Source of the DNA: WHTB01 sp050699035
Lineage (GTDB): Bacteria > Actinomycetota > Actinomycetes > Propionibacteriales > Nocardioidaceae
NCBI GenBank assembly: GCA_050699035.1
Contig: JBOHDE010000063.1
Span: 1 to 18,377 of the forward strand
Direction: 5' to 3'
Length of the DNA stretch: 18,377 nt
Under the pieces are notes generated by a model that had not been told where the DNA came from, ran no database searches, and worked only from the letters and a program-made list of their open reading frames with translations. Shown one piece after another: positions 1 through 7,187 of the stretch. A program made the position numbers and the translations under genes. The first letter of the stretch is position 1. Every line of letters starts with the position of its first letter.

Positions 1-143
1 GGTTCGACGACCAGGTCCTCACCCGCGGCCCGTACTTCTTCGCGGACCTCGACGGCATCGCCGAGGCCGAGGAGCAAGCCGCCGTCGACGCTGGCCAGAT
101 CCAGCCGAACGGCATCCGCTACGTCGGCCGCTCGACGGCCTGA
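1..143 (+). CDS. C-terminal end of an unrecognised protein (partial)
   Basis: An open frame enters from the left edge (first full codon at base 3) and stops at TGA 141-143, giving the last 46 residues of a protein that starts outside the window. The tail is rich in Ala, Asp and Glu and ends in IRYVGRSTA. No domain or motif can be recognised from such a short piece. It converges on meaB, with 19 bases between the two stop codons, so it is not part of the thiolase-meaB operon. The coding call rests on clean GC-rich codon use and a stop placed just before the next gene; the function is unknown. Confidence 0.6.
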   Translation, partial: FDDQVLTRGPYFFADLDGIAEAEEQAAVDAGQIQPNGIRYVGRSTA

Positions 144-162
144 CCCGACAGCCGGGCGGCGG

Positions 163-1146
163 TCAGAGGGCGGCGACCAGTTTGTCGGCGGCGGTGTAGG
201 GGTCGGTCTCGCCTTGCAGGACGCCGTCGGCAAGCGCGTCGAGCTCCGCGCGGCCGTGCAGGTCGCCGAGCCGCGCCCGCAGCGCTGTGACCGCGATCGA
301 CTCGATCTCGTCGCGGGCCCGGCGCCGGCGCCGTACCTCGAGCTCGCCCGACGACTGCATCCAGCCGCGGTGCTCGTCGATCGCGGCCACCACGTCGTCG
401 ACGCCGTCGCCGGTCTGCGCGACGGTCTTGTGGATCGGTGGCCGCCAGTCGCCCTCGGCCCGCTCCGCCAGCAGCAGCATGGCGCGCAGGTCACGCGCGA
501 CCTGCGCCGCGCCGTCCCGGTCGGCCTTGTTGACGACATAGATGTCGCCGATCTCGAGGATGCCGGCCTTGGCCGCCTGGATGCCGTCGCCCATCCCCGG
601 TGCCAGCAGCACCAGCGTGGTGTCGGCGAGTCCGGCCACCTCCACCTCGGACTGGCCGACTCCGACGGTCTCCACGAGTACGACGTCGCAGCCGGCGGCA
701 TCGAGGACACGCACCGCCTGCGGCGTCGCCCACGACAGGCCGCCAAGGTGGCCGCGACTGGACATCGACCGGATGTAGACCTCCGGGTCGTTGGCGTGGT
801 CTTGCATGCGGACCCGGTCGCCGAGCAGGGCACCACCGGAGAACGGCGAGGAGGGGTCGACCGCGAGCACGCCCACCCGCTTGCCTGTCTTGCGCAGCGC
901 GCCCACCAGCACCGAGGTGGACGTCGACTTGCCGACGCCCGGCGACCCGGTGATGCCCACGATCTGTGCGTTGCCGGCGTGCGGCACCAGCTTCGCGGTC
1001 ACCTCGCGGAGCAGTGGCGAGGCGTCCTCGACCAGGGAGATCAGCCGGGCGACGGCCCGGGCCTCACCCGCGCGGGCACGCTCGACCATCTGGTCGACGG
1101 ACGCGCCCCGCAGGCCCGAACGTCGACCGGCCGCCGCCGTCGTCAC
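163..1146 (-). CDS. meaB: Methylmalonyl-CoA mutase-associated GTPase MeaB
   Basis: A 327-residue G3E-family P-loop GTPase of usual MeaB length. Members of this family protect and reload the adenosylcobalamin cofactor of methylmalonyl-CoA and ethylmalonyl-CoA mutases in the cytoplasm. Visible motifs are the Walker A loop GSPGVGKS (about residues 67-74), the VDPSSPFSGGALLGDR segment typical of MeaB/ArgK, the VETVGVGQSE switch region near residue 160 and the guanine-specificity motif NKAD near residue 207. The start is GTG at 1146, overlapping the thiolase stop by four bases (GTGA), so it is the second gene of a translationally coupled pair. The mutase it should serve is not in this window. Older annotations call the family LAO/AO transport ATPase (ArgK); the neighbouring epimerase and ccr favour the mutase-chaperone role. 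Confidence 0.93.
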   Translation of the reverse strand: MTTAAAGRRSGLRGASVDQMVERARAGEARAVARLISLVEDASPLLREVTAKLVPHAGNAQIVGITGSPGVGKSTSTSVLVGALRKTGKRVGVLAVDPSSPFSGGALLGDRVRMQDHANDPEVYIRSMSSRGHLGGLSWATPQAVRVLDAAGCDVVLVETVGVGQSEVEVAGLADTTLVLLAPGMGDGIQAAKAGILEIGDIYVVNKADRDGAAQVARDLRAMLLLAERAEGDWRPPIHKTVAQTGDGVDDVVAAIDEHRGWMQSSGELEVRRRRRARDEIESIAVTALRARLGDLHGRAELDALADGVLQGETDPYTAADKLVAAL

Positions 1147-2333
1147 TTCGCCGGGACGCGGACGATCAGGGCGTCACCCTGCCCGCCACCGCCGCACAGG
1201 GCGGCGGCACCGACGCCCCCGCCCCGCCGCTGCAGCTCGAGCGCGAGGTGCAGCACGATCCGCGCACCGGACATCCCGATCGGGTGGCCGAGCGCGATCG
1301 CGCCGCCGTTGACGTTGACCTGGTCGTCGGACAGACCGAGCTCTCGCGCGCTGGCGATGCCGACCGCGGCGAACGCCTCGTTGATCTCGACCAGGTCGAG
1401 GTCGGCGGGGGCGATGCCCTCCTTCTCGCAGGCCTTGGCGATCGCGTTGGCCGGCTGGCTCTGCAGGGTCGAGTCGGGCCCGGCGACCTGACCGCTCGCG
1501 CCGATCTCGGCCAGCCAGCCGAGCCCGAGCTCCTCGGCCTTGGCCTTGCTCATCACGACCACGGCGCAGCCGCCGTCGGAGATCTGCGACGCCGAGCCGG
1601 CGGTGATCGTGCCGTCCTTGGCGAACGCGGGACGCAGCTTGCCCAGCGTCTCCGCGCTGGTGTCGCCGCGGATGCCCTCGTCGGCGCCGACGACGACCGG
1701 GTCGCCCTTGCGCTGCGGCACCTCAACGGGTACGACCTCGTCGTCGAAGACGCCGTTCTTCCAGGCCTCGGCGGCTCGCTGGTGCGACCGGGCGGAGAAC
1801 GCGTCCTGCTCCTCGCGGGACAACTTCAGACCGTCGGCGTTGCAGGTCTCGGTGAGTGCGCCCATCGCCTGGTCGGTGAAGGCGTCCCACAGGCCGTCGT
1901 ACGCCATGTGGTCCTGCATCGTGACATCGCCGTACTTGAAGCCCTCGCGGGACTTCGCCAGCAGATGCGGCGCGTTGGTCATCGACTCCTGACCACCGGC
2001 GACCACGATCTCGCACTCACCGGCCCGGATCAGCTGGTCGGCCAGCGCGATCGCGTTGACGCCGGACAGGCAGACCTTGTTGATGGTGAGCGCGGGCACG
2101 GTCATCGGGATGCCCGCCTGCTGAGCGGCCTGACGGGCGGGGATCTGGCCGGCGCCGGCCTGCAGCACCTGGCCCATGATCACGTAGTCGACCTGGTCGG
2201 GGTTGACGCCTGCCTTGTCCAGCGCGCCCTTGATCGCGAACCCACCGAGGTCGGCACCGGAGAATCCCTTCAGCCCGCCGAGCAGGCGACCGATGGGGGT
2301 GCGCGCCCCCGCGATGATGACGGATCCAGTCAT
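1143..2333 (-). CDS. Acetyl-CoA C-acetyltransferase (thiolase)
   Basis: Type II thiolase of 396 residues that condenses two acetyl-CoA into acetoacetyl-CoA or performs the reverse cleavage. The nucleophilic cysteine is C88 in NKVCLSG, the catalytic histidine lies in GGAIALGHPIGMSG, and the second cysteine is in AALCGGGGQG near the C-terminus, so all catalytic residues are present. I chose ATG 2333 because it gives the canonical MTGSVIIAGARTPIG N-terminus and has a GGAGG ribosome site five bases upstream; the open frame runs further up to 2498 but that part is not thiolase-like. It is the first gene of an operon with meaB and is divergent from the epimerase gene, with about 136 bases between them for both promoters. 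In this setting it probably feeds acetoacetyl-CoA to the ethylmalonyl-CoA pathway or polyhydroxybutyrate; a beta-oxidation role is also possible. Confidence 0.92.
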   Translation of the reverse strand: MTGSVIIAGARTPIGRLLGGLKGFSGADLGGFAIKGALDKAGVNPDQVDYVIMGQVLQAGAGQIPARQAAQQAGIPMTVPALTINKVCLSGVNAIALADQLIRAGECEIVVAGGQESMTNAPHLLAKSREGFKYGDVTMQDHMAYDGLWDAFTDQAMGALTETCNADGLKLSREEQDAFSARSHQRAAEAWKNGVFDDEVVPVEVPQRKGDPVVVGADEGIRGDTSAETLGKLRPAFAKDGTITAGSASQISDGGCAVVVMSKAKAEELGLGWLAEIGASGQVAGPDSTLQSQPANAIAKACEKEGIAPADLDLVEINEAFAAVGIASARELGLSDDQVNVNGGAIALGHPIGMSGARIVLHLALELQRRGGGVGAAALCGGGGQGDALIVRVPAK

Positions 2334-2469
2334 GAGTCCTCCAGCGATGTCGATGTCTCGCACGATACCTACGCGGACCGGCCGGGCCGAGGCCGGCATC
2401 TCGGCAAACGGTGTCGGACCGGTCACATCGACTCGCCCCGTCCTGCGGTCACACGTCACGATGTGGCAC

Positions 2470-2898
2470 ATGGTTCCCGAGCAGCTGGTGACCGCCATCG
2501 ACCACGTCGGCGTCGCCGTACCCGATCTCGACGAGGCGATCGCGTTCTACGCCGCGACGTTCGGGCTCGAGGTCGTGCACCAGGAGACCAACGAGGAGCA
2601 GGGGGTACGGGAGGCCATGCTCGCCGTCGGCGACTCCGGCTCCTGCATCCAGCTGCTGGCCCCGTTGACGCCGGAGTCGACGATCGCCACCTTCCTCGAG
2701 CGCTCCGGCCCGGGCATCCAGCAGCTCGCCTACCGGGTGACCGACGTCGACGCGGTGTGCGCCACCTTGCGCAGCCGGGGGTTGCGGCTGCTGTACGACG
2801 AGCCGCGGCGAGGCACCGCCGGCTCCCGGGTCAACTTCGTGCATCCGAAGGACGCCGGTGGGATCCTGGTGGAGCTGGTCGAGCCCGCGGTTGGATAG
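2470..2898 (+). CDS. mce: Methylmalonyl-CoA (ethylmalonyl-CoA) epimerase
   Basis: A 142-residue vicinal-oxygen-chelate protein that interconverts the 2R and 2S forms of methylmalonyl-CoA; the same enzyme type serves ethylmalonyl-CoA. Family landmarks are AIDHVGVAVPDLDEAI at the N-terminus (metal ligand H12), NEEQGVREAM with the catalytic Glu at residue 48, YDEPRRGTAGSR, and NFVHPKDAGGILVELVEP with the last metal-ligand Glu at 135. The usual third ligand His (in HHxA motifs) is Gln85 here, in GIQQLAYRV. As I recall, other actinobacterial epimerases have the same QQ pair, so this does not by itself mean loss of function. ATG 2470 fits family length; ATG 2461 is an alternative, and neither has a clear ribosome site, so a leaderless start is possible. 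ccr follows 78 bases downstream on the same strand. Confidence 0.92.
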   Translation: MVPEQLVTAIDHVGVAVPDLDEAIAFYAATFGLEVVHQETNEEQGVREAMLAVGDSGSCIQLLAPLTPESTIATFLERSGPGIQQLAYRVTDVDAVCATLRSRGLRLLYDEPRRGTAGSRVNFVHPKDAGGILVELVEPAVG

Positions 2899-2921
2899 GT
2901 CACAGACTGCTGCGCCGGTTG

Positions 2922-2935
2922 CTACCTGCGGGTAG
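2922..2935. other. Small dyad upstream of ccr
   Basis: CTACC-TGCG-GGTAG forms a perfect 5-bp stem with a 4-base loop in the epimerase-ccr spacer, 41 bases before the ccr start. TAGATT (2933-2938), overlapping its right arm, could be a -10 element, but no convincing -35 is seen. It may be an operator, a weak processing hairpin or chance. Confidence 0.25.
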
Positions 2936-2976
2936 ATTCCGACCCCACTCGACCGACCGCAGCACTTGGAGGACCG

Positions 2977-4314
2977 ATGCAGCAGATCCTCGACGCCATC
3001 GTGTCGGGCACCGCGACCAGCGAGGACTTCGCCGCCGTAGCCGTGCCCGAGTCGTACCGCGGCGTCGTCGTCCGCAAGGACGAGGTCGACCTGTTCGACG
3101 GCCTGGACTCGCGCGACAAGGACCCACGCAAGAGCTTGCACGTCCAGGACGTCGCGACCCCCGAGCTCGGACCCGGCGAGGCGCTGGTCGCGGTGATGGC
3201 CAGCGCGATCAACTACAACACGGTTTGGACCAGCATCTTCGAACCGGTGTCGACGTTCGGTTTCCTCGAGCGGTACGGCCGGATGTCCCCGCTCTCGGCC
3301 CGGCACGACCTGCCGTACCACGTGGTCGGCTCCGACCTGTCCGGCGTCGTCCTTCGCACCGGTCCGGGCGTGCACACGTGGAAGCCAGGCGCCGAGGTGG
3401 TGGCGCACTGCCTCTCGGTCGAGCTGGAGAGCCCGGACGGCCACAACGACACGATGCTCGACCCGGAGCAGCGGATCTGGGGGTTCGAGACGAACTTCGG
3501 CGGCCTCGCCGAGCTGGCGCTGGTGAAGAGCAACCAGCTGATGCCGAAGCCCGCGCACCTGACCTGGGAGGAGGCCGCGAGCCCTGGGCTGGTCAACTCG
3601 ACGGCCTACCGCCAGCTGGTCTCACGCAACGGCGCCGACATGAAACAGGGCGACGTAGTGCTGATCTGGGGAGCCTCCGGCGGCCTCGGCTCGTACGCCA
3701 CCCAGTTCGCCCTGAACGGCGGCGCCATCCCGATTTGCGTGGTCAGCTCGGCGGAGAAGGCCGAGATCTGTCGCTCGATGGGCGCGGAGCTGATCATCGA
3801 CCGGCGCGCGGAGGGGTACCAGTTCTGGTCGGACGAGCACACCCAGGACCAAAAGGAGTGGCGTCGGCTCGGGGCCAAGATTCGTGAGCTGACCGGTGGC
3901 GAGGACCCGGACATCGTCTTCGAGCACCCCGGGCGGGAGACGTTCGGCGCGAGCACGTTCGTCGCCCGCAAGGGCGGCACGATCGTCACCTGCGCGTCCA
4001 CCAGTGGCTTCATGCACGAGTACGACAACCGCTATCTCTGGATGAACCTCAAACGGATCATCGGGTCACACTTTGCCAACTACCGGGAGGCGTACGAGGC
4101 CAACCGACTTGTCGCGAAGGGGCTGATTCACCCGACGCTGTCCAAGACGTACGCGATGGACGACGTCGGCCAGGCCGCGTACGAGGTCCACCGCAACCTG
4201 CATCAGGGCAAGGTGGGAGTACTCTGCTTGGCACCAGAGGTTGCTCTTGGCGTTCGAGACGCCTCGCTGCGTGAGAAGCACCTAGACGCGATCACCCGCT
4301 TCCGTGGATCCTAG
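2977..4314 (+). CDS. ccr: Crotonyl-CoA carboxylase/reductase
   Basis: A 445-residue MDR-superfamily enzyme that reductively carboxylates crotonyl-CoA with NADPH and CO2 to (2S)-ethylmalonyl-CoA, the key step of the ethylmalonyl-CoA pathway and a source of polyketide extender units. The NADPH-binding GASGGLGSYATQFA loop lies at residues 232-245. The four residues known to hold CO2 in the Kitasatospora setae enzyme (N81, F170, E171, H365) are present here at exactly the same numbers: N81 in NYNTVW, F170-E171 in WGFETNFGG, H365 in GSHFANY. That argues for a true carboxylase rather than a plain crotonyl-CoA reductase. ATG 2977 has GGAGG four bases upstream and matches the family N-terminus. It lies between the epimerase and a cytoskeletal gene; the next gene starts 38 bases downstream. 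With thiolase, epimerase, MeaB and a nearby 3-hydroxyacyl-CoA dehydrogenase it implies acetate/C2 assimilation. Confidence 0.97.
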   Translation: MQQILDAIVSGTATSEDFAAVAVPESYRGVVVRKDEVDLFDGLDSRDKDPRKSLHVQDVATPELGPGEALVAVMASAINYNTVWTSIFEPVSTFGFLERYGRMSPLSARHDLPYHVVGSDLSGVVLRTGPGVHTWKPGAEVVAHCLSVELESPDGHNDTMLDPEQRIWGFETNFGGLAELALVKSNQLMPKPAHLTWEEAASPGLVNSTAYRQLVSRNGADMKQGDVVLIWGASGGLGSYATQFALNGGAIPICVVSSAEKAEICRSMGAELIIDRRAEGYQFWSDEHTQDQKEWRRLGAKIRELTGGEDPDIVFEHPGRETFGASTFVARKGGTIVTCASTSGFMHEYDNRYLWMNLKRIIGSHFANYREAYEANRLVAKGLIHPTLSKTYAMDDVGQAAYEVHRNLHQGKVGVLCLAPEVALGVRDASLREKHLDAITRFRGS

Positions 4315-4351
4315 GACCTCGGGGCCAATCTCTTTTGAGGTGGAGAAACGA

Positions 4352-5551
4352 ATGACTGACGAGCAGGGACTGTCCATCTTCGGCACCGGGCCATCCCCCG
4401 ACTCATCAGGCGCCACCTTCCCGATGTCGCGACGAGGCGGCTACGACCGCACCGCAGTCGACGACTTCGTGAAAGCGAACGAGAAGGGTCGGCGCGAGGC
4501 GAACGAGGTACTGCAACGCTCCGAGCAGCGGATCGCCGCGCTCGAGGCCGAGCTCAACATGCTCCGCAAACGGCTCGACGAGGCCGGCCAACCCTCGTAC
4601 TCCGGGCTCGGTGGGCGTGCGTCGGAGATGCTTCGGCTTGCCGAGGAACAGGCCGACGAGGTACTCGGGGCCGCCCGTCGCGATGCCGATGCCGTCCGGG
4701 CGCAGGCGGTCGCCGACGCCAAGACCGTGCGCGACAACGCGGAGTCCGAGGCCAACGACATCCGCAGCGTCCAGCTGAGTGAGGCCGACGAGATTCGCGA
4801 GACGGCGATGCTCGACGCCGAGCAGATCCGCAACCACGCCAAGGCCGAGGCCGCCGACCTGGCCTCCGCCGCCCAGCGCGAGGCGGACCAGGTGCGGCTC
4901 GCCGCACAGCAGGAGTCCAGCGCCCTGCAGACCTCGGCCCAGCGCGACGCCGAGAGTGCCCGCGCGGCTGCCGACCGTGAGGTGCAGGAGGCGCGTCGCA
5001 CCCTGGCGGTCGAGCGCGAGCGGCTCACCAAGGAGGCCGCCGAGCGGCACAGCCTCGCGATCGACGAGACCAAGCGCCTGCTGACCGATGCCGAGGAGCG
5101 GGCGCTGGCCGCCGAGAACCGCGTCACCGAGGCGACCACCCTGGCTCGCCGGCAGCGCGACGAGGCGACGGCTGAGAGCGAGCGCCTGGTCAGCCGAGCC
5201 CGCCGCGACGCCGACCAGCTGCTGGGCAACGCCCGCCAGCAGGCCGAGCAGCTCTCCGCGAACGCCAAGTCCGAGGCCGAGGGCCGCATCGAGACGACCA
5301 GCAAGGAGCTCAACGACCTCCAGCGCAAGCGCGACCACATCATCGGCCAGCTGTCCGGCCTGAGTGATGTCGTCTCCCAGTTCACCGGGATCGGCGGCGT
5401 CGGTTCGACGATCAAGCAGCCCGCCGCTGCGAAGTCGGCCCCGTCGAAGTCGGCCGACCAGAAGCCGACGAAGAAGTCCGACGAGGACGAGTCGACGAGC
5501 GACCAGACGACGGCGCAGCCGTCGGTCAAGTCCGACACCGGCAGGGCCTGA
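4352..5551 (+). CDS. DivIVA/Scy/FilP-like coiled-coil cytoskeletal protein
   Basis: A 399-residue, almost wholly helical protein without membrane segments. Residues 26-40 (SRRGGYDRTAVDDFV) resemble the polar DivIVA/Wag31 membrane-anchor motif. Residues about 43-78 form an ordinary heptad coiled coil. From about 87 to 218 the chain can be read as twelve consecutive 11-residue repeats with small or aliphatic residues at fixed positions (for example LSEADEIRETA, MLDAEQIRNHA). More such units follow around 298-330 (RRDADQLLGNA, RQQAEQLSANA). The last 55 residues are a Lys/Ser/Asp-rich disordered tail. Hendecad coiled coils are characteristic of the actinobacterial polarity proteins Scy and FilP, and from memory scy/filP lie beside the epimerase-thiolase-meaB genes in Streptomyces, which supports orthology. 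ATG 4352 has GGTGGAG upstream; the in-frame GTG at 4304 would overlap ccr and is less likely. Probable role: cell-pole or envelope organisation. Confidence 0.82.
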   Translation: MTDEQGLSIFGTGPSPDSSGATFPMSRRGGYDRTAVDDFVKANEKGRREANEVLQRSEQRIAALEAELNMLRKRLDEAGQPSYSGLGGRASEMLRLAEEQADEVLGAARRDADAVRAQAVADAKTVRDNAESEANDIRSVQLSEADEIRETAMLDAEQIRNHAKAEAADLASAAQREADQVRLAAQQESSALQTSAQRDAESARAAADREVQEARRTLAVERERLTKEAAERHSLAIDETKRLLTDAEERALAAENRVTEATTLARRQRDEATAESERLVSRARRDADQLLGNARQQAEQLSANAKSEAEGRIETTSKELNDLQRKRDHIIGQLSGLSDVVSQFTGIGGVGSTIKQPAAAKSAPSKSADQKPTKKSDEDESTSDQTTAQPSVKSDTGRA

Positions 5552-5598
5552 GCCAGCTGCTCGGGTCCAGGTCATAGGCTCAGCCGCAAGGAGGGCCG

Positions 5599-6762
5599 AT
5601 GACAGAGCCTGAGACCGACGAGGGTCCCGACCAGGCGGCAGCTGCCGCCAGCGCGCCCGACCGCCCGGCGGAGACGCTGCACGACTACCCGCCCCCGGGC
5701 AACGGGCTCGATCTCGGCGAGCCGGGAAGTCCGATCGGGCAGCACTCGCCGTTCTACATCGGGTTCTTCGGGGCGGTCGGCGTCTTGGTCGCGCTGGCGC
5801 TGCAGCAGCTCCTCGCCGCGGCCTCCTCGGTCATCTTGCTGGTCGTGGTCGCGCTGTTCCTCGCGGTCGGCCTCAACCCGGCCGTCGAGTGGCTGATGAA
5901 GCAAGGACTACGCCGGGGGCTGTCCGTACTCGCGGTGTTCGGCGCCTTGGTGGTCGTCATCACGCTGTTCGGGTTAGCGCTGGTGCCGGTGATCAGCGAA
6001 CAGGTCGCGGCGATGATCGAGGCCGCACCCGACCTGATCCGTGAGCTCCAGCAGACTCAGTGGATCCGCGAGCTCGACGCCCGCTTCGACGTGCTCGACA
6101 AGGTCAGCGAGGAAGTCCAGTCCGGCGACATCGGCACCCAGATCGCCGGTGGCGCGCTCGGTCTCGGCCTCGCCGTCGTCGGTGCGCTGATCAACATCTT
6201 CTTCGTGTCGGTGCTGACGCTGTACTTCCTCAGCTCGCTGCCGCGGATCAAGCGCTCGATGTACTCCGTCGTCCCGGCGTCGCGGCGCGAGCGGGTCTCC
6301 CGGCTCGGCGACGCGATCTTGCGGCAGGTCGGTAGCTACGTCAGCGGTGCGTTCGTCGTGGCGCTCACCGCCGGGGTGACGGCGCTGGTCTTCCTGATCG
6401 TGGTTGGGCTCAGCGAGTACGCCGTCGCGCTGGCGTTCGTCGTGATGCTGCTCGACCTGATCCCGATGATCGGCGCGACCATCGCAATGGTGGTCGTGTC
6501 CTTGATCGCGCTCGCGGTCGACCCCAAGATCGGCCTCGCCTGCGCGATCTTCTTCCTCGTCTACCAGCAGGTCGAGAACTACCTGATCTACCCGCGGGTG
6601 ATGTCGAACTCCGTCAACGTGCCGGGACCGGTCGTGGTCATCGCCGTCCTCGCCGGTGGCACCCTGCTCGGCGTCATCGGCGCCCTGCTCGCCATCCCGG
6701 CAGCGGCCGCGATCCTGCTGCTCTTGCGCGAGGTGTTGATCCGCCGCCAAGACGCCCGCTAG
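5599..6762 (+). CDS. AI-2E family (UPF0118) membrane transporter
   Basis: A 387-residue polytopic inner-membrane protein. A 50-residue polar, Pro/Glu/Asp-rich cytoplasmic N-terminus is followed by two hydrophobic spans near residues 52-95, a third near 108-130, a soluble amphipathic stretch (about 133-180, with LIRELQQTQWIRELDARFDV), and then about five spans to the end. The soluble block, VLTLYFLSSLPRIKRSMYSVVP, the MLLDLIPMIGATIAM motif and QQVENYLIYPRVMS near the C-terminus are hallmarks of the AI-2E/PerM/TqsA family. Members export diverse small molecules or ions; the substrate cannot be predicted. ATG 5599 has a strong AAGGAGGG ribosome site. It lies 47 bases after the coiled-coil gene and may be co-transcribed with it. 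The gene converges on an alpha/beta hydrolase across a repeat-filled spacer. Confidence 0.9.
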   Translation: MTEPETDEGPDQAAAAASAPDRPAETLHDYPPPGNGLDLGEPGSPIGQHSPFYIGFFGAVGVLVALALQQLLAAASSVILLVVVALFLAVGLNPAVEWLMKQGLRRGLSVLAVFGALVVVITLFGLALVPVISEQVAAMIEAAPDLIRELQQTQWIRELDARFDVLDKVSEEVQSGDIGTQIAGGALGLGLAVVGALINIFFVSVLTLYFLSSLPRIKRSMYSVVPASRRERVSRLGDAILRQVGSYVSGAFVVALTAGVTALVFLIVVGLSEYAVALAFVVMLLDLIPMIGATIAMVVVSLIALAVDPKIGLACAIFFLVYQQVENYLIYPRVMSNSVNVPGPVVVIAVLAGGTLLGVIGALLAIPAAAAILLLLREVLIRRQDAR

Positions 6763-6784
6763 CGCACGGTCCGACCCCCACCTC

Positions 6785-6828
6785 CTTCGCACCGAGGTTG
6801 CGCGTATGTGCTTACGCGTGGGCGCCGG
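6785..6828. repeat. 44-bp direct repeat, copy 1
   Basis: This 44-bp unit recurs at 7017-7060 with a single mismatch. Within it CGCGTA-TGTGCT-TACGCG is a 6-bp stem with a 6-base loop; the flanking bases add a G-T pair here and a G-C pair in the other copy, so the one difference between the copies preserves pairing. It lies 22 bases after the AI-2E gene stop in non-coding DNA. The function is unknown. Confidence 0.8.
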
Positions 6829-6860
6829 CCCCTCCCGAGTATCAGCCCGCCGGCGCCCAC
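6818..6860. repeat. 12-bp perfect inverted repeat
   Basis: GTGGGCGCCGGC (6818-6829) and GCCGGCGCCCAC (6849-6860) are perfect complements separated by 19 bases. It overlaps the right end of the first 44-bp repeat. There is no U-tract after it, but GC-rich hairpins without U-tracts are common at actinobacterial transcript ends, so it may terminate the AI-2E transcript. Confidence 0.6.
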
Positions 6861-6877
6861 TGGTGAGCGCCGGCGAG

Positions 6878-6923
6878 GCTGGGGAAACTTGTGCACGCCA
6901 GAGGGTAGGAATGTCTCCCCAGC
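6878..6923. repeat. 8-bp inverted repeat
   Basis: GCTGGGGA (6878-6885) pairs with TCCCCAGC (6916-6923) across a 30-base loop in the spacer between convergent genes. It may be part of a larger folded transcript, since it follows directly on the 12-bp inverted repeat. Confidence 0.4.
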
Positions 6924-7016
6924 GACCCGAGTGTTCGCACCCATGGCGTGCCGAAGGCCGCCCACTGTCGACGAGAGTGTTCGGGGGCTGGCGCTGCCCG
7001 GCGACCGCCGCGCTTT

Positions 7017-7060
7017 CTTCGCACCGAGGTTGCGCGTATGTGCTTACGCGCGGGCGCCGG
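7017..7060. repeat. 44-bp direct repeat, copy 2
   Basis: Second copy of the unit at 6785-6828, 232 bases downstream, differing at one base (C for T after TACGCG) that turns a wobble pair into a G-C pair of the internal hairpin. A third, partial match (GTTGCGCGT followed by TGTG) occurs at 7172-7185, next to the hydrolase stop codon. Confidence 0.8.
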
Positions 7061-7076
7061 ACCCTGCTCGTCAAGG

Positions 7077-7098
7077 ATTGCCCAATTGGGCAATTTTC
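7077..7098 (+). terminator. Palindrome 1, possible intrinsic terminator
   Basis: ATTGCCCAATTGGGCAAT (7077-7094) is an 18-bp perfect palindrome followed by TTTC on the plus strand. As RNA it would fold to a 7-bp stem with an AATT loop and a short U run, so it could end transcripts from the AI-2E side. The same core returns 52 bases downstream, which a simple terminator does not explain, so an operator role is also open. Confidence 0.45.
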
Positions 7099-7121
7099 CA
7101 CCCGGTCCCGGCCGGAGCGAG

Positions 7122-7153
7122 GTCGAATTTTGCCCAATTGGGCAATTCTCGAC
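7122..7153. repeat. Palindrome 2, imperfect 32-bp dyad
   Basis: The core TTGCCCAATTGGGCAA (7130-7145) is a perfect 16-bp palindrome and shares 18 bases with the element at 7078-7095. It is nested in an outer GTCGA...TCGAC dyad (7122-7126 and 7149-7153), so 13 of 16 positions of each arm pair. It lies 35 bases before the end of the converging alpha/beta hydrolase gene. No U-tract follows in either direction. Confidence 0.55.
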
Positions 7154-7187
7154 GTGCTCCCGGCCCGCGCAGTTGCGCGTCTGTGTG

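Noticed and set aside
2334..2498. Longer thiolase start at 2498
   Set aside because: The added residues are not thiolase-like and occupy the divergent promoter region; ATG 2333 has a good ribosome site.
966..3887. Very long plus-strand open frame of about 970 codons
   Set aside because: It runs antisense to thiolase and out of frame with the epimerase and ccr, with Arg/Gly/Asp-rich composition typical of shadow frames in GC-rich DNA. All real genes in the span have family motifs in other frames.
4406..5575. Minus-strand open frames opposite the coiled-coil gene
   Set aside because: Leu/Gly/Arg-rich or Ser/Arg-rich translations are the mirror of the Glu/Ala-rich coiled coil on the plus strand; no start signal or domain.
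6785..7060. Possible CRISPR-like repeats
   Set aside because: Only two or three copies, with irregular spacing and no unique spacers of even length or nearby cas genes. The same applies to the repeats at 16665-17286.
5974..7137. Long minus-strand frame across the AI-2E gene and the repeat spacer
   Set aside because: His/Asp/Arg-rich shadow of the AI-2E coding strand; the repeated RVSTYAQPRCE in its translation comes only from the 44-bp DNA repeats.
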